Positions 53,282 through 62,164 of a stretch of DNA of 64,000 bases are shown one piece after another. The stretch is from Acidimicrobium ferrooxidans DSM 10331 (GTDB lineage: Bacteria; Actinomycetota; Acidimicrobiia; Acidimicrobiales; Acidimicrobiaceae). Within the stretch, counting starts at the first letter, position 1. Every line of letters starts with the position of its first letter. A program made the position numbers and the translations under genes. The stretch is taken from NCBI RefSeq assembly GCF_000023265.1, contig NC_013124.1, positions 496,001 to 560,000 of the forward strand, given 5' to 3'. The notes below the pieces were generated by a model. The model worked only from the letters and a program-made list of their open reading frames with translations, had not been told where the DNA came from and made no database searches.

Positions 53282-54685
53282 GTGCTCACAGTCGATCAAG
53301 CGACCTCCCAGACCAAGGGGAATCAGGCGCGCCCAACCCGGTCGGTGCCGCGTGTGTTGCGGTTTGCTCCTCCTTCGGTCCTCACCCCGGACGAACTCGT
53401 CCGGCTGCAGCGTTCGGTGGGCAACGAGGCCGTCGAGCAGTTGCTCACCCAACGCCTCGATGCGCTTGCTCACAAGAAGCCCATCGATTTCACGGCACCG
53501 GTCACGGTCGTGGTGGATGACGGTGTGCCCGACGTTACGAAAGGGCAGTCTTCTCCAGAGCCGGATCCATACGCCAAGACGCCGGGCACCGTTGGGACCG
53601 GCACCGAACTCCAGGGCCCCGGCAACGCACCAGTCGGGCCGACGTCGCCCTGGAGCCAGGGCAATCGCCCCTTTGGACCGCGTACGACGCCGTTGATCGG
53701 CCAGCGGGACTCGAAGTCGCCGGATCCATACGCCAATTCGAAGTCGCCGAGTCCGGTGTCCGGACCTGCGAGCAATTCCTGGCAGTGGGGATTCCGATCG
53801 CACGTGCCTGCGAAGCTGAGCGTCCTTGGTTCTGGCCGGCGAAGCGATCCGTACGCTCGGTCGCCTGGAAGCCTGCCCGCACCCACGACGGCTCCAATGG
53901 CACAGGGTCCATCGGTCACGCAGGCACTCGAGGTTACAGGGTCTGGCTCCGGCGCTCGGGTGCCCAAGTCGCTGAAGACGACCCAGGGCTATCTCAAACT
54001 CAAGTCCCGTCGCTCCGAATTTGAAAACGAGTTCACTTCGGTCAGCGAATCCATGAAACGGGTCATGAAGTTTGTCGAGTCGGGGTTGCAGCGTGGAGAG
54101 TTCCCCGACACCACGGTCGAGGGTGTCCTCATGCATGCCTTTGGTTGGACCGAGGATGATTGCAAGAAATATGGTAAGTTCCTCAAGGATCCGACGAAGC
54201 AGTACAAGAAGGAAGAGACCCCCGTCGTGACTGCTGTGCAGCCGAACGAGCGCTATCAGTACGAGCTGCATTTCGGCTCAACCATCACGCGAGGAACATC
54301 GACCACTCCGTATGACACCACAGCAGAGCGGAGTCAGTTCCTCGGCAGTGGTTATGCCATCTACGTCATGGACCAGCAGGGGAAGTTCTATGCTGGAAAC
54401 CAGAAGGTCGGTCTTTTCCACCACTCCTCGCTAATCGGAGGAGGCCAGGTCGCAGGCGCAGGGGAGCTGCAAGTCAAGAACGGCGAACTGAAGTTCTTGA
54501 GCAACGAAAGCGGGCACTATCGTCCCGGCATTGAACAATGTCTCCAAGTGCTTGAAGAGCTACGATCGCAGCGGATTGATCTCTCCAAGGTGGAGTTCAA
54601 GTTCGTGTCATCGTGGGATGAACCAAAGATCTGGAATGCCGAACAGCTCTGGAACGTGCTCTCGCATTCTCAGGTACCGTCTTAG
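53282..54685 (+). CDS. Modular effector/toxin-like protein with an IQM-like C-terminal domain
   Basis: The 467-residue protein has three parts. Residues 30-60 contain TPDELVRLQRSVGNEAVEQLL, the 'LQrsxGNxAVxxLL' motif that I know from N-termini of polymorphic-toxin and extracellular-injection-system cargo proteins. Residues 90-235 are Pro/Ser/Gly-rich and carry three DPYA(K/N/R) repeats. The C-terminal part (about 320-467) is globular, with YAIYVMDQQGKFYAG, FHHSSLIGGG at 379-388, GELQVKNGEL and SGHYRP at 410-415. That order resembles the conserved half of plant IQM calmodulin-binding proteins and bacterial relatives, from memory. No signal peptide is present. The second half of the gene is visibly lower in GC. 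Function is unproven; a YbjN-like gene follows. Confidence 0.7.
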   Translation: MLTVDQATSQTKGNQARPTRSVPRVLRFAPPSVLTPDELVRLQRSVGNEAVEQLLTQRLDALAHKKPIDFTAPVTVVVDDGVPDVTKGQSSPEPDPYAKTPGTVGTGTELQGPGNAPVGPTSPWSQGNRPFGPRTTPLIGQRDSKSPDPYANSKSPSPVSGPASNSWQWGFRSHVPAKLSVLGSGRRSDPYARSPGSLPAPTTAPMAQGPSVTQALEVTGSGSGARVPKSLKTTQGYLKLKSRRSEFENEFTSVSESMKRVMKFVESGLQRGEFPDTTVEGVLMHAFGWTEDDCKKYGKFLKDPTKQYKKEETPVVTAVQPNERYQYELHFGSTITRGTSTTPYDTTAERSQFLGSGYAIYVMDQQGKFYAGNQKVGLFHHSSLIGGGQVAGAGELQVKNGELKFLSNESGHYRPGIEQCLQVLEELRSQRIDLSKVEFKFVSSWDEPKIWNAEQLWNVLSHSQVPS

Positions 54686-54717
54686 GCCCGGTCGGAACGA
54701 GGGTCTCTGGTGACCGA

Positions 54718-55188
54718 ATGAGTCGTTCGCAGCTTGGCGACGTCGTCGCGGCGTATCTTGTCAATCGGCCTTGGGGTGTTCAACAGGTGGCCGACGCCAC
54801 CTATGCCATCGAAGTTCATGGTGAACATGGGCAGTGGCAGTCATACCTCACGGTTCGAGAGGACGAGCAGCAGGTGCTCGTTCACGCCATACTGCCCTTT
54901 CGCATCCCGTTCGACCGCCGAGCCGAGGTGGCGTTGTATCTCACTCGGGCCAACTACGGCCTGGTCATCGGCAACTTCGAGTTTGATCTCGATGACGGCG
55001 AGGTCCGTTTCAAGACGGCGATCGATGTCGAGGGCGCTGCCTTGACCGAGGCACTGGTCGACCACCTGGTGATCGCAGGAGCCGTGACGACTGATCGCTA
55101 CCTCCCGGGGATCCATGCCGTGGTCGAAGGTGCGACGGCTCGCGAAGCCATCGCCGTCGTCGAGGGCGAGCAGGGCCAAGAGTTGTGA
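54718..55188 (+). CDS. YbjN-like small protein, possible chaperone or immunity partner
   Basis: The 156-residue acidic protein contains WQSYLTVREDEQQVLVHAILPF, RAEVALYLTRANYGLVIGNFEFD and GEVRFKTAIDVEGAALTEALV. This is the alpha-beta-alpha pattern of YbjN proteins, which share a fold with type III secretion chaperones. It starts 32 bp after the effector-like gene in the same direction, so both are probably one transcript. A binding or protective role for the upstream product is inference from position and fold type. Confidence 0.65.
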   Translation: MSRSQLGDVVAAYLVNRPWGVQQVADATYAIEVHGEHGQWQSYLTVREDEQQVLVHAILPFRIPFDRRAEVALYLTRANYGLVIGNFEFDLDDGEVRFKTAIDVEGAALTEALVDHLVIAGAVTTDRYLPGIHAVVEGATAREAIAVVEGEQGQEL

Positions 55189-55429
55189 GGGTGGTCAACG
55201 CTCCGCTGGAGGCGGAGTGTCGGAACGGTTGCTCGACGCGCGAACTTGGTGCATCTCCGCGGCGGGAACCGGCGAGCCTGTGAGCAACGGTCGAGCTGAG
55301 CTGCTCGTGGGTCCGAGCCACCCTCATCGTCATGGCGGCGGTCGGCCTTCGGGATCTCGTCACCAGGGAGTCCTCGTCGAGTGCGCGCAGAGACGGCAGA
55401 TCGGAGGCGACGTTACTCAGTTGGTGGTG

Positions 55430-55603
55430 AGGGAACTCCTCGAAACGAGTGCGTAGCCGCTCAGGATCAGGTCGCGCTGCTCGTTGTCGAGGGACGAGGA
55501 TCCTCGTCCCATCAGCGCCCTTCAGCGCGTAGGTCAAGACCGGACCATCGGTCTCACGGAGGAGTCGCGGGGCGACCCTGACCTGGAGATCAGGTTGGAT
55601 CAC
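55430..55603 (-). pseudogene. C-terminal remnant of an HNH-type restriction endonuclease
   Basis: The frame reads VRVAPRLLRETDGPVLTYAL, then DGTRILVPRQRAARPDPERL and RTRFEEF. The block 'EtDGPxLxxxLxxxxGxxLxxPxxxxxRPdxexLxxRfexF' is familiar as the tail of putative HNH restriction endonucleases. No HNH motif or start lies upstream in this frame, so only about 58 codons remain. Confidence 0.5.
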
Positions 55604-55739
55604 GTCCCGCCGAGTGGTGTCAACTCACTCCCTGGCTGGCCTCAGCTCACGACGGCTGGCTCCTCCTCGGCGGGCGAGGCCAGCACGCGAGCAGCGCGGA
55701 GGGGCCGAGACGTCTTCGAGGTGCCCGCCGTCTGTCGTC

Positions 55740-56060
55740 GCGCGTGGCAGTTTCGAGCTCGACCATGGACTCCTCTGACAGGTCGTGTTGCTCGAAAGCG
55801 CCCCATTTCCCGTGTTGGCCGAGCACGATAGCGGTGACGAGGCGCCCGAGAGCTGCGTCGTTGCCGAAGACCCCGACGACGTTGGTGCGCCGCTCGATCT
55901 CATGATGGGCCCGACCAGAGCGGGTTCGTGACCAGATCGTGCCCGAGGAGCTCCCCGGGAAGCTCTCGGGACGGTGCGCGACCTCCTCTGTGGCCTCGGC
56001 GACCATGGCGCGAGCCGCTGGGAGTGTCGTGGCAAGGGAGTCGATGACCTCGTCGTCCTG
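55740..56060 (-). pseudogene. C-terminal remnant of an IS256-family transposase
   Basis: The segment IWSRTRSGRAHHEIERRTNVVGVFGNDAALGRLVTAIVL... fits the end of IS256 transposases (usual form IWSNNPxERLNxEIxRRTDVVGIFPN), and SEESMVEL follows. The catalytic Asp residues upstream are gone. It is cut by the IS3-type fragment starting near 56100. Confidence 0.7.
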
Positions 56061-56172
56061 GGTCGGGAGCGCTGCCGGGGAGGCTTCCCTCTGTGTCAAT
56101 CTTGAGTGAGACCACTCTCCCGACCCCATTGTTGTATCGAGAGGGCGGCTGACCAAGGAGATCCTGAGGACC

Positions 56173-56618
56173 ATGACGACCGACGAGACCGCGAGCACGC
56201 ACCAGACTGGAGCCATGCCCCCCACCCCTGACCCAGACCCTGAGGTCCCGGAGCGAGCTCGAGGACCAAGACGCTTCTCCGCGGCCTACAAGGCACGGAT
56301 CCTTGCCGAGTATGACACGCTTGCAAAGGCCGAGAAGGGAGCCCTGCTCCGGAGAGAGGGCTTGTACTCCTCACTCATCACCGAGTGGCGACGCCAACTG
56401 AGACCGTGCCATCGAGGAAGCACTCGCACGCCCACCAGGACGCCAACCCGCTGATCCCCGCGACCAGGAGATCGCACGCCTCGAGGCGCCGCGCCGAGCG
56501 CCTCGAGGCCGACCTCGCCAAGGCCCGCAAGGTGATCGAGGTCCAGGGAAAACTCTCCGCGCGCCTGGAGCACCTCGCCACCGACAGCGCGCCCGCGACC
56601 CACGGCGAGACCACGTGA
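56173..56618 (+). pseudogene. OrfA of a third IS3-family element (type C), frameshifted
   Basis: It starts in a Pro-rich segment followed by [18 protein letters not shown] and [19 protein letters not shown], the helix-turn-helix of this IS3 subgroup. A small deletion near 56400 shifts the frame; the end continues as [20 protein letters not shown]. The stop overlaps a GTG start for OrfB. Confidence 0.75.
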
Positions 56619-56700
56619 TCGACGAAGCCATCGGCGAACTGGCGCCAACTGTCGGGGTACGCGCAGCCTGCGCCGCCCTTGGAGAGCCCCGGGCGCGCTA
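56615..56700 (+). pseudogene. 5' stub of OrfB of IS3 type C
   Basis: About 28 codons remain: [20 protein letters not shown], then LGEPRAR. It matches the usual start of OrfB in this subgroup and is cut by the IS3 type B terminus at 56701. Confidence 0.7.
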
Positions 56701-56744
56701 TGGCCTTCCCCCCTCCAGGTTGACACCTGCTATAGGAGGAAGGG

Positions 56745-57074
56745 ATGAGCCAGACACCGAACCCACCACCGGGCGACGGGCCAGTTCGTCGTCGACGAGG
56801 TCGCTACCCGAGCCAGTTCCGTAAGGACGCCGCAGCGTTGGTCCTCGATCAGCGGCGAACCATCGCCGACGTCGCCCGCGAGCTCGCCTTCAACGAACAG
56901 ACCCTTGGCAACTGGGTCCGTCAGGAACGCATCGACCGCGGCGAGCGCGAAGGTCTCACGAGCGCCGAGCGCGAGGAGCTGACCCGGCTGCGTCGGCAGG
57001 TCAAGCAGCTCACCATGGAACGTGAGCTGCTCAAACGAGCGATGGCCTTCTGGGTGAAGGAGGGCAACCAGTGA
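56745..57074 (+). CDS. IS3-family transposase OrfA (type B), second copy
   Basis: The 109-residue protein differs from the copy at 25533-25862 at only a few positions (for example ELAFNEQTL for ELGINEQTL). The reading frame is intact with its own AGGAGGAAGGG ribosome site. Without its OrfB partner it could act as a binding protein or inhibitor for the complete copy; that is speculation. Confidence 0.9.
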   Translation: MSQTPNPPPGDGPVRRRRGRYPSQFRKDAAALVLDQRRTIADVARELAFNEQTLGNWVRQERIDRGEREGLTSAEREELTRLRRQVKQLTMERELLKRAMAFWVKEGNQ

Positions 57075-57496
57075 GCCGCTACCACTGGATTGCCAACCAG
57101 GAGGCCGAGGGCGTCCCGGTAACGGCGGCGTGCCGAGTAGCGAGGGTCTCCCGCCAGGCCTACTACGCCTGGCGACACCGCAACAACCGAGGCCCTGACC
57201 CAGAGCACCTGGTGCTCGTCAGCGAACTTCGCACCATCTGGCAGGCAAGCGACGGCACCTACGGCAGCCCTCGCATCACCCACGAGCTGCGACGACGCGG
57301 GTTCTGCGTGAACCATAAGCGGGTGGAGCGCATGATGCGCGAGCTGGGGATGGCAGCGTGCCCACCCCGGCGCTTCGTGCGTACCACGAGGCGTGGGGAA
57401 GACACGCCGCTCCCAGATCTCGTCTGTCAGGACTTCGCCCCTCGCGAGCCAGCGCGCCGGTACGTGAGCGACATCACCTGCGTCAGAAGCGACGAG
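57071..57496 (+). pseudogene. OrfB of IS3 type B, 5' part
   Basis: It encodes the helix-turn-helix half and the first catalytic region (RRYVSDITCV) before the IS21-like element enters after CVRSDE. It fuses in frame to the part at 59705-60162 when the insert and one ACGAG are removed. Confidence 0.9.
57492..57496. repeat. 5-bp target duplication ACGAG of the IS21-like element
   Basis: ACGAG occurs immediately left of the element and again at 59705-59709 immediately right of it. Five base pairs is within the range for IS21-family insertions. Confidence 0.85.
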
Positions 57497-57595
57497 TGTA
57501 GGCACCGGGCGTTAACTGACCCTAGAACACCGGAACGATAGTGACCCACCCTCCAGAGTAGGTTGCCCTCAAGAAGTCAAGAAGGGGGCAGCCCG

Positions 57596-58836
57596 ATGCT
57601 GAAGGGCAGGTCGTTGATGAGGCTATTCGAACTGCAGGCAGAGGGGCTCAGCTACCGCGAGATCTCACGGCGCACGGGCCACTCCCGGAACACTCCTACG
57701 TCGCTACCTGCCAGACGGCGCAGGCACGAGGAAAGTCACCCGCCCCCGACGGGGCTCCAAGCTGGACCCCTCCAAGGCGCAAGATCGACCGGCTGGTGGC
57801 CGAGGGGCTCACCTCGGCCCCGGCCATCATGGAACGGATCGCCAAGCTGGGCTATGAGGGCAAGGTCACCATCGTGCGCGACTCTGTGCACACCATCCGC
57901 CATATGGCACCCCCGAGGCCGGTGCCCATCCGCCGCTACGAGACCCCGCCTGGCCACCAGCTCCAGGTGGAGCGGGGGATCTTCTCCTACGTGGACGCCC
58001 GAGGCGAGGAGCGGCGCATCCCAGGGCTCGTGGCCACCCTCGGGCACTCGAGGCGCACTGCGCCACGTTTGCCCCGAGCGCCGACAGCGACGGGTTCATC
58101 GGTGCACTGCTGGAGGCCTTCTGCCACTTCGGAGGGCTCACGAAGTGGTGCTCACCGACCACGCAAAGACCGTCGTGCTCGGCGGGGATGGCGAGAGCGG
58201 CTACGAGTACCACCCTCGAGCTCCTTGACCTCGCTCGCTACCTCGGCATCTCGATCTCGCTGTGTCGGGTCCGCCGACCTCAAGACCAAGGGCAAGGTGG
58301 AGCGCTCCATCCGCTACGCCAAGGAGCACATCTCGCCAGCCCGCCAGTTCGTCGACCTCGCGGACTTGAACGACCAGGCCCGTCGGTGGAGCCTCGAGCG
58401 TGACCACCGGCTGCATCCGAGCCTCGGTACCACGCCGATGGAGGTCTTCGACCGCGCCGAGCGTGATGCCTTGCGTCCCCTGCCGCCACGCACCGAGCTC
58501 GATGCCTTTGTGCGCCGTCCGAGACGGGTGAGCTTGGACGGCCTCGTCTCCTTCGGTGGCATCAACTACGGGGTGCCGATCGCCTATGTCAAGCGCACGG
58601 TGTGGGTGCTGCCCCGAGGTCGCACTCTCGAGATCACTGACGCAACCGGGAAGGTGATCGCCACCCACCCGCTCGGGTTCAAGACCCGCACAGTGGTCTA
58701 CCTGCCCCAGCAGTACCAGGGGATCGCTGCCTCAGAACCTGCGCTCGCACTCCGAGGCCCCCGAGCTCGCCAACTCGCCGAGGTCGATGTCGAGGTGCGC
58801 TCGCTCGATGCCTATGAGGCGCTTGTCCATGCTTGA
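57596..58836 (+). pseudogene. istA: istA transposase with frameshifts
   Basis: The start reads MRLFELQAEGLSYREISRRTG (HTH). The DDE core is spread over several frames. The C-terminal third is a good frame with KGKVERSIRYAKEHI, NDQARRWSLERDHR and LDGLVSFGGINYGVP. At least three frame changes exist between 57720 and 58270, so no full IstA can be made. Confidence 0.85.
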
Positions 58837-59641
58837 GGTCGCCGAAGCACTCCTTGGCGAGCTCGGCCTTGCCCGCAGCGCCGAGCTGCTCGCTTCGACC
58901 ATCGAGGCAGCCACCCAACGCGAGGCCTCGTACGCGGACTTCCTGATCACGCTGCTCGGTGCCGAGCGCGACGAGCGTCGCCACCGTAGCTACGAGACTC
59001 GTCTCAGGCTGGCGGGCCTGCCCCATCGCAAGGGCCTTGGCGAGTTCGACTTCGACTTCGCCACCGGGGTGGACCGCTCCCTCGTCAACGAGCTCGCCTC
59101 CTCGCGCCTTCGTGGTGAACGCTGCGGGCGTGGTGCTCCTCGGACCCCCTGGGGTGGGCAAGACTCACCTTGCGGTGGGACTCGCCCTGTCGGCGCTCGA
59201 GGCCGGGCACTCCGTCTACTTCGCCACCATGGCCCGTATGGTGGCAGACCTCGAGGGCATGGTGAGCCCGAGGCGCTTGCGCAAATACCTCGCCCCCAAG
59301 GTGCTCGTCATCGATGAGATCGGCACCGGACGCTCTCGCACGGGGCAGCAGGGGTCTTCTTCGAGGTGATCTCGGCTCGCTACGAGACCGGGAGCATCAT
59401 CTGCACCTCGAACAAGGGCTTCGGGGAGTGGGGCAGCCTGGTGGGGGACCCGGTGCTCGCAACCGCCATCTTGGACCGCCTGCTCCACCACGCCACGGTC
59501 CTGAACATCCGCGGTGAGAGCTACCGCTTGAAGGACCGCACCAAGCAACGGCTACCCGGTGGGCTGCTGTCCCAGGCGGCCGAGGCCATGGCGAAAGGAG
59601 GTGATGCCGAACACCACGATCTGGGGAGCTATCCCCTATAG
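58829..59641 (+). pseudogene. istB: istB helper ATPase with frameshifts
   Basis: The AAA+ helper of IS21 is recognisable: LGELGLARSAELLAS at the start, Walker A GPPGVGKTHLAVGLA, Walker B KVLVIDEIGTG, then ISARYETGSII(C)TSNKGFGEWG and LLHHATVLNIRGESYRLKDR. Frame changes occur near 59100 and 59345, where part of the segment after the Walker B motif is lost. Confidence 0.85.
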
Positions 59642-59704
59642 TTGTGTCGCGGGTGGGTCAGTTCTGACTGGTGATATCGGGTCAAAAGAAGGCCGGTGCC
59701 TACA

Positions 59705-60162
59705 ACGAGGGGTTCTGCTATCTCGCCTCGGTACTCGACCTTGGCTCGAGGCGCGTCGTCGGTTGGTCACTCGAGCGTCGCATGCCAGGAGAACAGGTGG
59801 TCGAGGCGATCGAGGGAGCCCTTTCGACTCGGGGGAGCCTTGCTGGGGCCATCTTCCACAGCGATCGCGCCAATCAGTACCTCTCCCGGAAGGTTCGCCA
59901 GCTGTGCACCACGCTCGGGCTTCGCCAGTCGGTGGGCAGGGTCGCTACCTGGTACGACAACGCCGTGGCGGAGGCGTTCTTCGGGAGTTTGAAGCGCGAG
60001 CTGGTGGCTCGCTACCGCTTCGCGAACCTCGCCGAGGCCCGCTCAGCCATCGCAGCCCGGATCCACCGCTACAACACCGTCCGGCTGCACTCGAGCCTCG
60101 GGTACGGACCGCCAATCGAGTACGAGCTCACCTGGGCCCGGGAGGAGGCGGCCGTGGCCTAA
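59705..60162 (+). pseudogene. OrfB of IS3 type B, 3' part
   Basis: It starts at EGFCYLASVLDLGSRRVVGWS and includes the second Asp (FHSDRANQYL, where the usual RGS has become RAN) and the Glu (NAVAEAFFGSLK). It ends GYGPPIEYELTW... before the terminal repeat. Confidence 0.88.
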
Positions 60163-60197
60163 ATTCAGACTGTCAAGCAAATGGGGGGCAGCCCAGC

Positions 60198-60352
60198 TCG
60201 CTCTGGCGTCGCTCCCTGGATCCACCCTCCAACACGGTCGGAGTGCATTCCGAGCCTCGGGTACGTGCCGCCCGTGAAGTACGAGCTCTCCTGGGGGGCG
60301 AGGAGGTGGCTGTGGCGTAACTTCAGACTGTCAAGCAAAGGGGGGAGGCCCA
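60198..60352 (+). mobile_element. Degenerate 3' end of IS3 type B
   Basis: The sequence follows the last 40 codons of orfB with many changes (IPSLGYVPPVKYEL in place of HSSLGYLPPVEYEL) and ends with GGGGGGAGGCCCA. It directly follows another IS3 end, so two 3' ends lie in tandem. Confidence 0.8.
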
Positions 60353-60402
60353 GGGTGCCTCTTCTGGCTAGCTGCTAACTGACACACCAGAGATCGCTCG
60401 GG

Positions 60403-60427
60403 GGCCCGCCCTCCTGGAGTGCGGGCC
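60403..60427. terminator. Possible hairpin between IS3 debris and mrr
   Basis: GGCCCGC and GCGGGCC form a 7-bp stem with an 11-nt loop. It could insulate mrr from IS transcription; the stem is short. Confidence 0.3.
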
Positions 60428-60474
60428 GGCCGGATATGACACCACTTGGTGGGACGCCACTCAGTTTCCTACCC

Positions 60475-60480
60475 TAGGAT
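60475..60480 (+). promoter_or_regulatory. -10 box TAGGAT before mrr
   Basis: TAGGAT ends 6 nt before ATG 60487, with no ribosome site, so the restriction gene is probably read from a leaderless mRNA. Confidence 0.5.
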
Positions 60481-60486
60481 TGGCTC

Positions 60487-61377
60487 ATGGCAGCTACGAA
60501 CATCCCGCAGTATCACGAGCTGATGTGGCCAGTGCTGACTGCTCTCAGGGAGCTGGGCGGGTCTGCCACGGTCAGGGAAATCTACGACCGGGTCGTCGAA
60601 AACGAGCATTTCTCCGAGGACCAGCAGGCTGAATCGACCAAGGATGGTCGTATGTCTGAGATCGAGTACCGCCTCCATTGGGCGAGAACCCACCTGAAGG
60701 GAATCGGCGCGATCGAGAACAGCTCTCGTGGTGTCTGGTCGTTGACCGACAAGGGCCGGACGATCACGCTGGACCAGATGAGGACCGATACGAAGGCGTA
60801 TCGAGACGAGGTGCAGCGTCGGGCAAGACAGAAGCAGGCTTTGAACAGCGCAGCCGTAGAAACTGGTGATGAGGAGCCGGAGACCTGGAAGAATCAACTT
60901 ATCGATCGGCTCCTCCTCATCCCGCCGGACGGCTTCGAACGACTCGCTCAGCGACTGCTTCGTGAGGCCGGATTTGTGAACGTAACGGTTCTCGGCAAGA
61001 GCGGGGACGGAGGCATCGACGGTGTCGGTGTGTACCGACTTTCCCTCGTCTCGTTTCCCGTCTACTTCCAGTGCAAGCGCTATAAAGGAACCGTGACGGC
61101 AGGTGCGGTCCGAGACTTTCGGGGTGCCATGGCAGGCCGTGGAGAGAAGGGTCTCCTGATCACGACCGGCTCTTTCACCAAGGACGCTCAGAACGAGGCC
61201 AGCCGTGACGGAGCACCCCCTGTCGAGCTGATCGACGGGGATCGGCTCTGCGACCTCCTCCGTGACTACCGGCTCGGCGTGGACGTCCGGGAGCGCGTCG
61301 ACCTTGAGATTGCGCTCGATTCCTCGTTCTTTGACGAGTATGGCTCTACCGACGCTACCAGCCCGACCTCCGCTTGA
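60487..61377 (+). CDS. mrr: Mrr-type restriction endonuclease
   Basis: The 296-residue protein has an N-terminal winged-helix Mrr_N domain (about 5-95: PVLTALRELGGSATVREIYD, SRGVWSLTDKG). The C-terminal PD-(D/E)xK nuclease domain has DGFERLAQRLLREAGF, then KSGDGGIDGVG with D178, and VYFQCKRYKG with Q195 and K197. This family cleaves modified DNA (type IV restriction) or is activated by stress. No methylase is linked, as expected for type IV. It is flanked by IS debris on both sides and is itself intact. Confidence 0.9.
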   Translation: MAATNIPQYHELMWPVLTALRELGGSATVREIYDRVVENEHFSEDQQAESTKDGRMSEIEYRLHWARTHLKGIGAIENSSRGVWSLTDKGRTITLDQMRTDTKAYRDEVQRRARQKQALNSAAVETGDEEPETWKNQLIDRLLLIPPDGFERLAQRLLREAGFVNVTVLGKSGDGGIDGVGVYRLSLVSFPVYFQCKRYKGTVTAGAVRDFRGAMAGRGEKGLLITTGSFTKDAQNEASRDGAPPVELIDGDRLCDLLRDYRLGVDVRERVDLEIALDSSFFDEYGSTDATSPTSA

Positions 61378-61479
61378 AGCCCGCTGCCAAACGCCCCACC
61401 CGATTGTCCCCTCTTCCGAGGCGAAGCGGCTGTCGTGGTGGATGAACACAGGGAGGAGCTGGCACGTGCGGGCCTGGCT

Positions 61480-62160
61480 CCTTGGACTTCGCGGTTCGTG
61501 TCCCCGCTCGAGGCTGGCGACGCGTGAGCTGCCGAGGCACGAGCAGTCGGCTGGCCGCGTCAACAACAAGCGCATCCATCGCCTGTGGGTTGCAGCGAGG
61601 CGCTCAAGGTGCCGATGCAAGCGCCGCAAGCAGCCGCTCCGCGGTCTTGGCGTCGCAGGAGGCGCCATGGGCCCGATCAAGCCTCACGTCGTGTCTGGCC
61701 TGTGACTTTCAGTTCGATCAGACGAGCGACGCCAAGGAGCCAAAGCTCCTCGACGTCATCGACGAGTTCATCCGAGAGGCCCTTGCCACCTAGGTGGCAC
61801 GGGCCATCTGTGCTGATGGCGTCGTTCGCTGTGTGGACCAGATCGCGCTTGCGCGGGGAGTACCAGCCTCTGTCCTTGGACCACGGACTGCGAGTTCGTG
61901 GCGCGAGGCAGTGGCGGACTGGTGCAGCTACAACGCAGACGGGGACCGTTGTCATCGACCCAGGCTCGCCGTGGCAGAACGCCTGGATCGAAAGCTTCAA
62001 CGGGAGGATGCGCGATGGGCACCTGAACCCAAACCGCTTCGACAGCCTGCTCGAGGCCACAGTGCTCAGGCCAAGACTGGAGGAACGACGACAACTGGAC
62101 CAGGCCTCAGAGTGCGCATGGCTGGGTCAGTCCCGCGCAGTTCGCAAAGGCCTGGCGAGA
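61480..62160 (+). pseudogene. Decayed orfB of another IS3-family element
   Basis: Pieces in different frames match the integrase half of an IS3 OrfB: NNKRIHRLW, LACDFQFDQTSDAKEPKLLDVIDEF (usual form DFQFD...G..iKi..iiDEfTRE), then IDPGSPWQNAWIESFNGRMRDGHLN with the catalytic Glu and the FDSLLEA segment. Stops and shifts are frequent, so it is dead. Confidence 0.75.
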
Positions 62161-62164
62161 GAAG

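Larger units (their letters stand above)
57497..59704 (+). mobile_element. IS21-like element nested in IS3 type B
   Basis: The element is 2208 bp. It begins TGTAGGCACCGGGCG and ends CGGTGCCTACA, the inverse of the start. The inner repeats GGGTCAGTT and AACTGACCC lie near the two ends. It carries istA and istB, both broken by frameshifts. A relic of its left end is at 21096-21208. Confidence 0.9.
56701..60195 (+). mobile_element. IS3 type B copy split by an IS21-like element
   Basis: The left terminus TGGCCTTCCCCCC is at 56701 and the right terminus GGGGGGCAGCCCA ends at 60195. Without the IS21 insertion it would be about 1.28 kb, like the copy at 24625-25906. No matching target duplication flanks it: CTA is on the left and GCT on the right. 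The right end therefore probably formed by recombination with another copy. Confidence 0.9.
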
